From contig CANLUC010000004.1 of assembly GCA_947494195.1 (NCBI GenBank), positions 1 through 64,000 of the forward strand: DNA of 64,000 nt, given 5' to 3'. This stretch comes from an uncultured Nesterenkonia sp. GTDB lineage: Bacteria > Actinomycetota > Actinomycetes > Actinomycetales > Micrococcaceae. Below are positions 1-7,384 of the stretch, piece after piece (position 1 is the first letter of the stretch; each line of letters starts with the position of its first letter). The position numbers and the translations under genes are program-made. The notes beneath the pieces are model-generated. The model worked only from the letters and a program-made list of their open reading frames with translations, ran no database searches and was not told the DNA's origin.

Positions 1-310
1 CCCACCGCACCCGGAGGTCTCCTCTGCGTCAATGACCCGTTCGGAGTGTCACGAACCTCGTGGCCGAGTACACCTAGGTCCTCACGGGGGTCCCACGCCA
101 TCGGTTGGGCCGAAATCGTCGGAATGCGCGCGGGACCAGGCGTCAAAGCGACGATTCGTGCCCACCAGATGCGGGGGCGTGCTTGCCACGTGTTCAGCCC
201 GAGCCCGCGCCGTCGTCGTTGGCCGTGTCTTTCCTGGTCAAGGCAGCTGTGGTGTCATGGAGCCAGCGGCACCGAGAAACATCCATCACGAGCAACCACA
301 GGAGTGACCC
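1..310. other. Intergenic region upstream of ku
   Basis: No convincing gene was seen. Short open frames here lack coding character. On the minus strand a GAGGAG motif (positions 24-19) lies 8 nt before a GTG at 10-8, so a divergent gene may begin here and leave the window on the left, but only about three codons would be visible. Confidence 0.5.
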
Positions 311-1246
311 ATGCGGGCGATCTGGTCTGGCGAAGTGTCTTTCGGGCTGGTGACGGTGCCGATCAAGCTGTATTCGGCCACGCAGAGCCACGATCTGTCC
401 CTGCATCAGGTCCACGACGACGACGGCGGCCGGATCCGCTACGAGCGCCACTGCGAGGTCTGCGGTGAGAAGGTCGACTACAAGGACATCGACAAGGCCT
501 ATGACTCCGGAGAGTCCACAGTGGTCCTCACCAAGGAGGAGCTCGGGGATCTGCCCGCGGATGACTCCAAGGAGATCGCCGTGGAGCAGTTCGTGCCCGA
601 GGATCAGATCGACTCGATGGAGCTGGACAAGTCCTACTACCTCGAGCCCGCCGGGAAGTCCGCGAAGGCCTATGTGCTGCTGCGCCGCACCCTCGAGGAG
701 TCCTCGCGAGTCGCGATCGTGACGTTCACGCTGCGTTCGAAGACCCGGCTCGGGGTGCTGCGCGTCCGCGACGATGTGATTGTGCTGCAGGGGCTGCGCT
801 GGGCCGATGAGCTGCGCGAGCCCGATTTCGACATCCCCAAGTCACGGCTGACGAAGAAGGAACAAGAGATGGCGACCTCGCTGGTGGACTCCTACTCAGA
901 GGACTTCGATCCGGATCGGTTCAAGGACGAGTATCAGGATCAGCTGCACACTCTGGTGGAGGAGAAGCTTGCCCACGGCGAGGACATCGATACTGAGGCC
1001 ACCTTTGGCGACGTCGAGGATGAGGAGGAAGGTGACGGCAACGTCATTGACCTCATGGAGGCGCTGAAACAGTCCGTGGATTCCCGGCGAAAGAGCTCCG
1101 GGAAGGGGTCCGGGGACTCGGGTGCGAAGAGTGGCTCAGCGAAGGGGTCGTCCAAGGGCGGGGCAACGAAGGGTGAATCCAAGGGCGCCTCGTCGAAGGG
1201 CACTGCGAAGAGCAGCGGCAGCAGCCAGAAGAAGAAGGCCAGCTGA
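311..1246 (+). CDS. ku: Non-homologous end-joining protein Ku
   Basis: Prokaryotic Ku forms a ring-shaped homodimer that threads onto double-strand break ends and recruits the ligase LigD for end joining. The protein (311 aa) begins with the family hallmark MRAIWSGEVSFGLV and has the usual C-E-V-C-G segment at residues 48-52. The core fills about residues 1-235. The tail from about residue 258 is a low-complexity Lys/Ser/Gly stretch, as in the basic C-terminal extensions of many actinobacterial Ku proteins that help DNA and ligase contact. A CAGGAG ribosome site precedes the ATG. No ligD is visible in the window. Identification is firm. Confidence 0.96.
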   Translation: MRAIWSGEVSFGLVTVPIKLYSATQSHDLSLHQVHDDDGGRIRYERHCEVCGEKVDYKDIDKAYDSGESTVVLTKEELGDLPADDSKEIAVEQFVPEDQIDSMELDKSYYLEPAGKSAKAYVLLRRTLEESSRVAIVTFTLRSKTRLGVLRVRDDVIVLQGLRWADELREPDFDIPKSRLTKKEQEMATSLVDSYSEDFDPDRFKDEYQDQLHTLVEEKLAHGEDIDTEATFGDVEDEEEGDGNVIDLMEALKQSVDSRRKSSGKGSGDSGAKSGSAKGSSKGGATKGESKGASSKGTAKSSGSSQKKKAS

Positions 1247-1257
1247 AGGAGGAACGG

Positions 1258-1692
1258 ATGCACGTGGCGAGAAAGATGGTGCTGGCGTTCGGTGCGGCGG
1301 CGGTCCTCACCGGATGCAGCGCTGGCGGTCCCACTGAAGAGGACTCGGAATCTGGCGGACTGCTCTCCAAGGTGAGGCAGCATATCGAGGACGAGGGCCG
1401 CGACTACCTGGTGGGATCAAGTGCTGCCGGGTCTGAACCCGTCGATGGCAGGTCTGAATGGACGGCCACAGAAGACGAAGTGTCACTGTTCGCGGCCTGC
1501 CAGAGCACGGGTGAAGGTGAGTTCCTCCTCGACGATGAGGTGCTCGATATCTCCTGCGATGAAGAAGGCTCCGTCCAACTCGTCGCTTCGCACTACAAGC
1601 CCGAGGGAAAGGTTGTCATCACCAGCGAGGGATTTGAAGAGGGTGCCAGCTACGCGATTGCCATGGCTTCCACTGCACAAGACGAGAACTGA
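1258..1692 (+). CDS. Small predicted lipoprotein, unknown function
   Basis: This 144-residue protein starts 11 nt after ku with a strong AAGGAGG site, so it is probably cotranscribed. The N-terminus (basic MHVARK, hydrophobic run, then VLTGCS) is a lipobox with the lipidated Cys near residue 19, so the mature protein should be anchored on the outer face of the membrane. The rest is acidic. Two further cysteines, in FAACQS and DISCDEE, could form a disulfide. I do not recognise a family. Co-orientation with ku may be incidental. Confidence 0.75.
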   Translation: MHVARKMVLAFGAAAVLTGCSAGGPTEEDSESGGLLSKVRQHIEDEGRDYLVGSSAAGSEPVDGRSEWTATEDEVSLFAACQSTGEGEFLLDDEVLDISCDEEGSVQLVASHYKPEGKVVITSEGFEEGASYAIAMASTAQDEN

Positions 1693-1754
1693 CCTCGGGT
1701 GAGCCGGGCAGGACAGACTGGTTCACGCCGCGGCGGGCGACCGGTACGGTTCCC

Positions 1755-2204
1755 TCAGTGTCGACTGATGTACTCAGCGAGCACGTTCAAGGCACTGTCC
1801 CAGCCGTCGTAGAAGTATTCGTCTCCCTGGGAGCCCTCGACGCCGCGCAGTTCGAAGCTCATGTGCGTGCCTTCTGGGGTAGGGGTGAACACCAGGGTCA
1901 CCACCGGGGTGTTCTCTGGATCTCCGAGTGGGTCGCCCCAGGTGAAGGCCAGGCGCTCATACGGTGAGACCTCGCGATAGACCCCGCCGGTGACATACCT
2001 GGTGCCATCGGTGTCATTGACCATCGTGTAGGTGTAGCGACCGCCCACGCGGACATCCATCTCCACAGATTCTCGGGGTGTGGACGCGCCCTCGGGGTGG
2101 AACCACTGCGCTGCCTCATCGGGGTTGGTCCACGCGGACCAGACCTCCTCGGGGGTGGCGGCGAATGTGCGAGCGAGGGTGAACCCCTTGGTTTCGTCGA
2201 TCAT
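1755..2204 (-). CDS. SRPBCC (AHSA1-type) domain protein
   Basis: A 149-residue START/Bet v1-fold protein of the activator-of-Hsp90-ATPase-1-like group. It carries the usual pattern: an N-terminal TRAFxAxPEEVWxAWTNPDEAAQWF segment, a central beta-rich region (GGRYTYTM, YREVSPYERLAFTW) and a C-terminal helix with the DGWDSALNVL motif. Members bind small hydrophobic ligands, but the ligand here is unknown. Its start overlaps the upstream ArsR gene by ATGA, so the two are translationally coupled. ArsR-SRPBCC pairs are common in actinobacteria and the regulator probably controls both genes. Confidence 0.9.
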   Translation of the reverse strand: MIDETKGFTLARTFAATPEEVWSAWTNPDEAAQWFHPEGASTPRESVEMDVRVGGRYTYTMVNDTDGTRYVTGGVYREVSPYERLAFTWGDPLGDPENTPVVTLVFTPTPEGTHMSFELRGVEGSQGDEYFYDGWDSALNVLAEYISRH

Positions 2205-2575
2205 TTCTCTGCGCCTTTCTGAGCCTTTTCATCATCGGATCTGGTGCTCTTGCTGAGGTGTTGCTCGAGTCGGTCGAGTCGACCGTTCCACTCGGCGCGC
2301 TGCTGTTCGATCCATTGCGAGGCCGGATTCAGCGCCGCAGGAGAGAGGGCGCATTCCATCCACTGTCCCCGGCGGCTGCGTCGGACCAGGTCTGCGCGCT
2401 CCAGAACCGTGACGTGCTGGGAGACTCCGGCCCTGCTCATGGCGTAGTGCTCGGCGAGCTCGCTGACGGTGAGCGGATGCCTGCGGAGCCGGGCGAGGAT
2501 GTCGCGGCGGGTGGGATCGGCCAGCGCGCTGAAAATGATGCTCAGTGGATCCTTGGCCTGCAAGCTCGCCTCCAA
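2201..2575 (-). CDS. ArsR-family winged-helix repressor
   Basis: A 124-residue regulator with a winged helix over about residues 10-90 (FSALADPTRRDILARL, then LTVSELAEHYAMSRAGVSQHVTVLERADLVRRSRRGQ). No metal-binding ELCVCDL motif is seen, so it is more likely the ligand- or partner-responsive type that travels with SRPBCC proteins than an arsenic sensor. The start used is TTG at 2575; a TTG at 2563 is the alternative. A 16-bp palindrome just upstream (2579-2594) overlaps the probable transcription start and suggests autorepression. Confidence 0.88.
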   Translation of the reverse strand: MEASLQAKDPLSIIFSALADPTRRDILARLRRHPLTVSELAEHYAMSRAGVSQHVTVLERADLVRRSRRGQWMECALSPAALNPASQWIEQQRAEWNGRLDRLEQHLSKSTRSDDEKAQKGAEK

Positions 2576-2578
2576 TGC

Positions 2579-2594
2579 GTAAGCAGTTGCTTAC
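2579..2594. promoter_or_regulatory. Probable ArsR operator (16-bp palindrome)
   Basis: The sequence GTAAGCAGTTGCTTAC has two perfect 7-bp arms around a 2-bp centre. It lies 4 bp before the ArsR start codon. A minus-strand -10-like TAGCGT (2600-2595) directly precedes it, so bound repressor would cover the transcription start. Assignment to the adjacent ArsR is inferred from position. Confidence 0.75.
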
Positions 2595-2714
2595 ACGCTA
2601 GGCGGGTCCTCTGGTGCGGTCAAGGGTCCGGGCACTCAGTTCCGACAGGACGTGCTGCAGGTTGCAATTCGCCTCACGTGTGAGAAGGTGTGATATCCAT
2701 GTGATGCACCACAC

Positions 2715-3026
2715 TTGGCGAAAGAAGCAATGCAACGTTTATCCACGCGTACAACTACAGACTTGATCAGAGCACTTAAACGGAGATCCCTTAACGGGAT
2801 ACCCATCGAGGCGCAATCTTCGGGATACACCGTTCGTATCCGCGGATTGGACCCTCTCACTGGCGTCGCCGAACCCGGGCACCACCCGAGGGTTGAACTC
2901 TGGTATGGCTCCTTCAGTCATGCCGCGAACTTCGAAATCCTCGATCCCTCGTGGCCGAAGTCGCAGTGGAACCTGCTCCAAGCTGCGCTGAGTCAGTGTG
3001 TTCGGCTCAAGCCGTCAGAGGACTGA
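2715..3026 (+). CDS. Hypothetical protein, about 100 residues
   Basis: An unrecognised 103-residue open frame, alone between two leftward genes. The start is uncertain: TTG at 2715 or ATG at 2730, neither with a strong ribosome site. The N-terminal half is basic (LIRALKRRSLNGIPIEAQSSGYTVRIRGLDP) and the C-terminal half has regular aromatic residues (VELWYGSFSHAANFEILDPSWPKSQWNLLQAAL). There is no signal peptide or membrane segment. Its upstream region has phased TGTGA repeats. Locally lower GC (for example in the first 100 bp) hints at different ancestry from its neighbours. Confidence 0.55.
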   Translation: MAKEAMQRLSTRTTTDLIRALKRRSLNGIPIEAQSSGYTVRIRGLDPLTGVAEPGHHPRVELWYGSFSHAANFEILDPSWPKSQWNLLQAALSQCVRLKPSED

Positions 3027-3056
3027 CTCTTCAGCGGGATGTCCAGTGTCCGAGCC

Positions 3057-3689
3057 TCAGGGCTTGATGCCACGCGGGTGATCCGCCCACGGCGCACGCG
3101 CATCGCGCAGCTCTCCCGCTCCGGTCCGCAGCGCATGCAGCGCCAGGATTCCGGTGACTGCGCTGGGGTTATGGATCTGGCCAGCCAGCACCGCCCCCAC
3201 GGCCTCGGCGAGCGGAACCCAGGTCTTTACGATCTCGGCCTCTTCGCCTTCACGTTCGTGCTGCTCTGCCTCTGGGGTCTCCGAAATGCCCTCGGCGAGG
3301 TAGATCCGGATGGCCTCGTTGGATGCGCCCGGAGTGGTGTAGAAATCCACAAGTGTGTGCCAGGTGTCTGCGCTGATATCGGCTTCCTCGTGCAATTCAC
3401 GCACGGCAGCGTCGAGCATCGGCTCGCCGTCCATGTCCAACAGTCCCGCCGGAATCTCCCACATGTTCAGGCGTGCAGGATGGCGGTACTGGTTGATCAA
3501 CAGCACGCGGTCCTGCGCATCGATGGCGAGCACGGCCACCGCACTGAGGTGCTTGAGGAAAGCTCGGGTCAGCGGCTCTTCACGCTCACCGAATACGATC
3601 TTCTCCTCCGCGAGTTCGAAGATCGGCGTTGTCTGCAGGGTCTGCGACTCAGTGATCGGGTGTGACGCAGGGGAATCATGAACGGGCAT
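3057..3689 (-). CDS. NUDIX hydrolase, ADP-ribose pyrophosphatase-like
   Basis: A 210-residue cytoplasmic enzyme that probably cleaves ADP-ribose or a related nucleoside diphosphate sugar. The Nudix box lies at about residues 82-104: G, six residues (LLDMDG), E, seven residues, then RELHEEAD. The usual Gly near the box end is Asp here, and there is one extra residue early in the box. The preceding Y-R-H-P and W-E-I-P-A segments are typical of ADP-ribose hydrolases. The ATG at 3689 is preferred over an upstream frame extension because a -10 box (TACCCT) sits 6 nt before it, indicating a leaderless transcript. Confidence 0.88.
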   Translation of the reverse strand: MPVHDSPASHPITESQTLQTTPIFELAEEKIVFGEREEPLTRAFLKHLSAVAVLAIDAQDRVLLINQYRHPARLNMWEIPAGLLDMDGEPMLDAAVRELHEEADISADTWHTLVDFYTTPGASNEAIRIYLAEGISETPEAEQHEREGEEAEIVKTWVPLAEAVGAVLAGQIHNPSAVTGILALHALRTGAGELRDARAPWADHPRGIKP

Positions 3690-3695
3690 TTTGTC

Positions 3696-3701
3696 AGGGT
3701 A
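3696..3701 (-). promoter_or_regulatory. -10 box, leaderless NUDIX transcript
   Basis: TACCCT on the minus strand, 6 nt before the ATG at 3689. This spacing places the transcription start at or next to the start codon. Confidence 0.5.
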
Positions 3702-3790
3702 CGTGGGGAGTCTGCCTGCTTGCTGTTGAGAACGCATACGGAACCTGGACGCATCCTCTTCACTTGGTGGATGCCCCGCGCCCGCCGTGT

Positions 3791-4420
3791 TCACGGCAGC
3801 GGACCCACAGACATTCGAATCAGGACTTCCACGCACTCATCCACGGACCACTCCGGATGGGTGGTGTGTTGGTCGATGCTCAGCGTCACAGCCGCCGAGA
3901 GCAGGGCCGTTGCGGCGATCTCCTGCAGCGGTGACGACATCGGGTTTGGCGGGGCAGCCTCGGCCTCCGCCGCCTCGGCCTCGCCCAGACGCCGCAGCCG
4001 GGAGGCCAGCAGCATCACGATGGCTTCCTTCTCGCGGCGCAGCTGCTGAGACTCGTCGTCGCGCCGGCGGGCCAGGGCGAAGGCCACCAACCCGGTGAAG
4101 GAAGGATAGTCCCGGAGGAATTCGAAGGCCGCCCGCAGCTGGGCACGGAAGCTCTCTCGGGCGGCGCTGAGGCCCACGGCGTCGGTGTCCAGCTGGTCCA
4201 TGATGGATTGGAGCTCCTCGGCACCGTGCACCAGGATGCCGCTGACCAGCTTCTCCTTGGAGCCGAAGTGGTAATACACGGAGCCCTTGGCCACCTGCGC
4301 GATGGCGGCGAGCTCATCCACCGTGTGCTCCTGGACGCTGCGGTGATCGTCCAAGGCCATCATGCCGCGCAGGATCCGGTCGCGGGCAGAAAGGCGTGTG
4401 CCAGAGTTCGGCGTGCTCAT
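3791..4420 (-). CDS. TetR-family transcriptional repressor
   Basis: A 209-residue regulator. The N-terminal helix-turn-helix is clear (VDELAAIAQVAKGSVYYHFGSKEKLV, about residues 33-58), followed by an all-helical ligand domain with an Ala/Glu-rich insert (GEAEAAEAEAAPP). The ATG at 4420 overlaps the stop of the YhgE/Pip gene (ATGA), so it is the last gene of the three-gene operon and probably represses it. The palindrome ACTGACCGGTCAGT upstream of the first gene is the likely operator. The inducer is unknown. Confidence 0.9.
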   Translation of the reverse strand: MSTPNSGTRLSARDRILRGMMALDDHRSVQEHTVDELAAIAQVAKGSVYYHFGSKEKLVSGILVHGAEELQSIMDQLDTDAVGLSAARESFRAQLRAAFEFLRDYPSFTGLVAFALARRRDDESQQLRREKEAIVMLLASRLRRLGEAEAAEAEAAPPNPMSSPLQEIAATALLSAAVTLSIDQHTTHPEWSVDECVEVLIRMSVGPLP

Positions 4421-6648
4421 GCGGCCTCCTCGATGGCAGGTTTCAGACGACTCAAGCTCCACATCTTACGGCGGCGCACCGCCACCGTGAGAAGCATCAG
4501 TCCCATTACGGTCGTGACAGCAAGTGCTGCGAGATCTACGCCCAGCGAATACAGGTCAGCCCCGTAGATCACATGCCGCAGTGCATCGACCACGTAGCTC
4601 AGCGGCAGGAACGGATGAAGAACCTTCAGCGCGGTGGGCAGCGTCTCCACGGGGAAGGTCCCGCCGGAGGCCACCAGCTGCAGCACCAGCAGGGCGATGG
4701 CGAGCATCTTTCCCGGGTTCCCCAACAGAGTCACGATCCCTTGGAGCAGTGCGGAGAACGCCAGGGAGGTGGCGAAGAGGACCAGCAGGGCCAGCCACGG
4801 GTGGGCCGGGGAGAGTCCCACGCCGAAGACCACAGCGGCGTAGAGCAAGAGAGTCTGGATCAGCGAGAGCAGCACGAATGGGATCCACGACCCTAGCGCG
4901 ATCGACACGGCGGAGGCATTCGAGGCCAGCGCCCGAGGAGAGGTGCTGCGCAGAACCTGCAGCATCACCAGCGTGCCGATCCACAGGGACAGTCCCAGGA
5001 AGAAGGGTGCCATTCCGGCTCCGTAGCTTCCAGCTTCGGCCTGAGAGTCTTGGTCCACCTCCAGAGGATTGCCGATCACCTGAGCCAGCCTGTCGCGCTG
5101 CTCGGCGTCGGGGTTGGGCACCTCTTCGGCACCTGAGTCCAACCCCTCGGCGAGCTCTGCAGCTCCGTCCTCGAGTTCATCGCCACCTTCCGCGGCGTCG
5201 CTGAGTCCGGAGGTGAGCGTGTCCGCCCCCTCCGCCAGAGCGCCGGTGCCCTCCCCGAGTTCCGCAGCGCCTGTGCTGAGTTCACCCACCCCTGCGTCAG
5301 CCTCGGCTGCCCCGGAGGAGAGAGCGGTGGCCCCAGTGCTGAGGTCTTCGGCACCACTGGCGGCGTCGCCCAGTCCGGTCACCAGTGCAGGGATGCCCTC
5401 CGCGAGCGTGTCTGCGCCGGTAGAGAGGTCGGCGCTTCCGGCGCTCAATGCAGCAGCGCCGTCTGCCACATCTCGGGCCCCTTCGGAAAGTTCGTCGATG
5501 GAGTCCTGAGCCGCAGACAGCTCCGCGCGGGAGGCCTCTGCTCGCTGGGCAAGGTCAGCATCCGCAGCGATGCTCGAGACGACGTCGCGCGCCTCCGACT
5601 CCTGCTCCGCGGTGATGACTCCGGCGTCGAGGAGTTCCTGGATAGCGTCCTGACCGGCATCGGAGGTCACGGATTCGACCACGGCCAGGACGTCAGAGGC
5701 GGAATGTGAGGCAGCGGAGAGCCGCTCGTTGCCCTCGGCGACAGATTCGGCGCCAGCACTCAGACCGGAGAGTCCGGTGGACAGGTCTGCGGCGCCGGTG
5801 GAGAGCGCGTCCGCGCCACCCCGGAGCTCCCCCGCGCCGGTCTCCAGGTCGGTCAGCCCGGTATCCAGATCATCGGCGCCGGTGGAGAGCGTCGAGGCCC
5901 CGTCTTTCAAGGCGGTGGTGCCCTCGCCGAGTGTGCCAAGCCCTTCGGAGAGTGCGTCCACCCCCTCATCGGCTGCATCAGCGCCCTCGGCCAGGTCGGC
6001 GGCTCCGGCGTGGAGCTCATCGATGCCGCCGTTCAAGGTGACGATGCCCTCGGAGAGCTCACCCGCGCCGTCGGCCGCCTCGCTGATCTGCTGATGGATC
6101 CGACCAAAGCCAGTCAGAAGCTGATCCGCGGTCTCGGTCCCCACCTGTTCGGCGACGGAATCGTGGACCTCGCCTGCGAGCACGTTGACGATGCTGGAGA
6201 GCAGGAAATTGTTCGCCTCATTGGTGGTGATGCTCAGCGAGGCCTGCTCCGCGGGGGTGGAGGCGGCGTCGAACTCTGCGGGCGAGGCAAGCGCCGCGGA
6301 AAAGCCCTCGGGGATGATCAGCGCGAACTGCAGCTCCCCGCGGGCGACGGCGGCCTCCGCCTCCTCACGGTTGTCGAGCTGCTGCCAGCCGAAGGACTCC
6401 TCCTCGACCAGTTCTTCGGTGACATCGTCGCCGATCGCCATGGTCTCGCCGTCGAAATCTGCACCCTCGTCGAGGTTCACCAATGCGGCTTGGACCTGGT
6501 CAAGGTTGCCGTAGGGATCCCAGTTCGCATACAGGTAGACCCCCGCATAGAGGACAGGGACCAGGGCCAGGCCGATGATGGTCACCAGCGGAGTCAAACT
6601 GCTCGTCAGCCGGACCAGCTCGGAGCGCACCATTCGGAGCAGCCTCAT
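4417..6648 (-). CDS. YhgE/Pip-family membrane protein (ABC-2 permease-like)
   Basis: A 743-residue membrane protein. It has one N-terminal transmembrane segment (about residues 18-40), a long extracytoplasmic region, and about five C-terminal segments (roughly 555-720) like those of ABC-2 permeases. The extracytoplasmic part begins with the family region QAALVNLDEGA and then has many 7-residue repeats of the type (L)STGAADL / LSEGLGTL / LAEGADT, expected to form a long helical stalk. Relatives include the phage-infection protein Pip and type VII-linked YhgE proteins. It sits between an ABC-like gene and a TetR gene, overlapping both by 4 bp. The substrate is unknown. Confidence 0.92.
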   Translation of the reverse strand: MRLLRMVRSELVRLTSSLTPLVTIIGLALVPVLYAGVYLYANWDPYGNLDQVQAALVNLDEGADFDGETMAIGDDVTEELVEEESFGWQQLDNREEAEAAVARGELQFALIIPEGFSAALASPAEFDAASTPAEQASLSITTNEANNFLLSSIVNVLAGEVHDSVAEQVGTETADQLLTGFGRIHQQISEAADGAGELSEGIVTLNGGIDELHAGAADLAEGADAADEGVDALSEGLGTLGEGTTALKDGASTLSTGADDLDTGLTDLETGAGELRGGADALSTGAADLSTGLSGLSAGAESVAEGNERLSAASHSASDVLAVVESVTSDAGQDAIQELLDAGVITAEQESEARDVVSSIAADADLAQRAEASRAELSAAQDSIDELSEGARDVADGAAALSAGSADLSTGADTLAEGIPALVTGLGDAASGAEDLSTGATALSSGAAEADAGVGELSTGAAELGEGTGALAEGADTLTSGLSDAAEGGDELEDGAAELAEGLDSGAEEVPNPDAEQRDRLAQVIGNPLEVDQDSQAEAGSYGAGMAPFFLGLSLWIGTLVMLQVLRSTSPRALASNASAVSIALGSWIPFVLLSLIQTLLLYAAVVFGVGLSPAHPWLALLVLFATSLAFSALLQGIVTLLGNPGKMLAIALLVLQLVASGGTFPVETLPTALKVLHPFLPLSYVVDALRHVIYGADLYSLGVDLAALAVTTVMGLMLLTVAVRRRKMWSLSRLKPAIEEAA

Positions 6649-7238
6649 TGTTGGTCTCCCTTCACCACGGCCAGGACGGCCCGGTCCTGATCTGCGCCGA
6701 GGGCATCCACCAAGCAGGTGTGCAGAGCCTCGGGGGTGATGTCATGCCGGTCGGGAGAATCCAGCACGGCACATCGCACGCGTGGATCGGTGAAGGCCAG
6801 CTCCAGCAGAAGCCACAGACGCGTCTGCACCGAAAGGTCTTCCACCCGAAGATCGGCGAGGTCAGTGGATTCGCGCTCAGCCAACCAGTTCCGCTGGGTC
6901 GATCGACCGCCATTGCCGGTTCGAGGTGTCCGGGGGATCAGGGCGAGAGCTTCGGAGACGGTGTCCCTGACCCGCATGTGGTGCTCTGGCGCGGTGATGT
7001 CTGGGGCGTCCACCAAGGCGGTGTGGCGGCGAAGCGCGCGGGCATCGGAGGAGCCGTTGAACTGCACGGTTCCGTGGTCAGGGTGCATCCGGCCCGAAGC
7101 GATCAGGCTCAGCGCGGTGCGTTCCAGGGCCGTGGGCGCGCTGACCACGGTGACCTCGCCAGTGGGGACCTCGAGGGAGAGGTCCTTGATCAGTGATCGG
7201 CGTGGCTCATCGACGCCGACGTGTTCGAGCAGAAGCAT
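6645..7238 (-). CDS. Degenerate ABC ATPase-like protein paired with YhgE/Pip
   Basis: A 197-residue protein with the outline of an ABC ATP-binding subunit (LLLEHVGVDEPRRSLIKDLSLEV, then GEVTVVSAPTALERTALSLIASGRMHPDHGTVQFNG), but with key residues lost. The Walker A position (about 33-42, SAPTALERTA) has no Gly-Lys, the signature is LSVQTR (135-140) instead of LSGGQ, and the Walker B end reads VLDSPD (158-163) without the catalytic Glu. It is probably unable to hydrolyse ATP and may be structural. The ATG at 7238 lies about 17 bp from the TetR palindrome. It overlaps the next gene by ATGA, so the frame is intact and maintained. Confidence 0.75.
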   Translation of the reverse strand: MLLLEHVGVDEPRRSLIKDLSLEVPTGEVTVVSAPTALERTALSLIASGRMHPDHGTVQFNGSSDARALRRHTALVDAPDITAPEHHMRVRDTVSEALALIPRTPRTGNGGRSTQRNWLAERESTDLADLRVEDLSVQTRLWLLLELAFTDPRVRCAVLDSPDRHDITPEALHTCLVDALGADQDRAVLAVVKGDQQ

Positions 7239-7254
7239 GACTTGACTATATAAA

Positions 7255-7268
7255 ACTGACCGGTCAGT
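7255..7268. promoter_or_regulatory. TetR-type operator (perfect 14-bp palindrome)
   Basis: ACTGACCGGTCAGT is a perfect palindrome. It lies 17 bp upstream of the first gene of the ABC-like/YhgE-Pip/TetR operon, directly next to an AT-rich stretch (GACTATATAA) likely to hold the -10 region. The TGACCGGTCA core is a familiar TetR-family operator type. Binding by the operon's own TetR is inferred. Confidence 0.85.
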
Positions 7269-7384
7269 ACAAAGAATTTTCATGGTGACTTGTCCCATAG
7301 GCGGGCGGCGCCACGGGGTCATAGACTTCGAACATACGCGCCGCTCGCCTGCGCCGGCAGCGGCGAACCTCTTGGAAGGACGCC

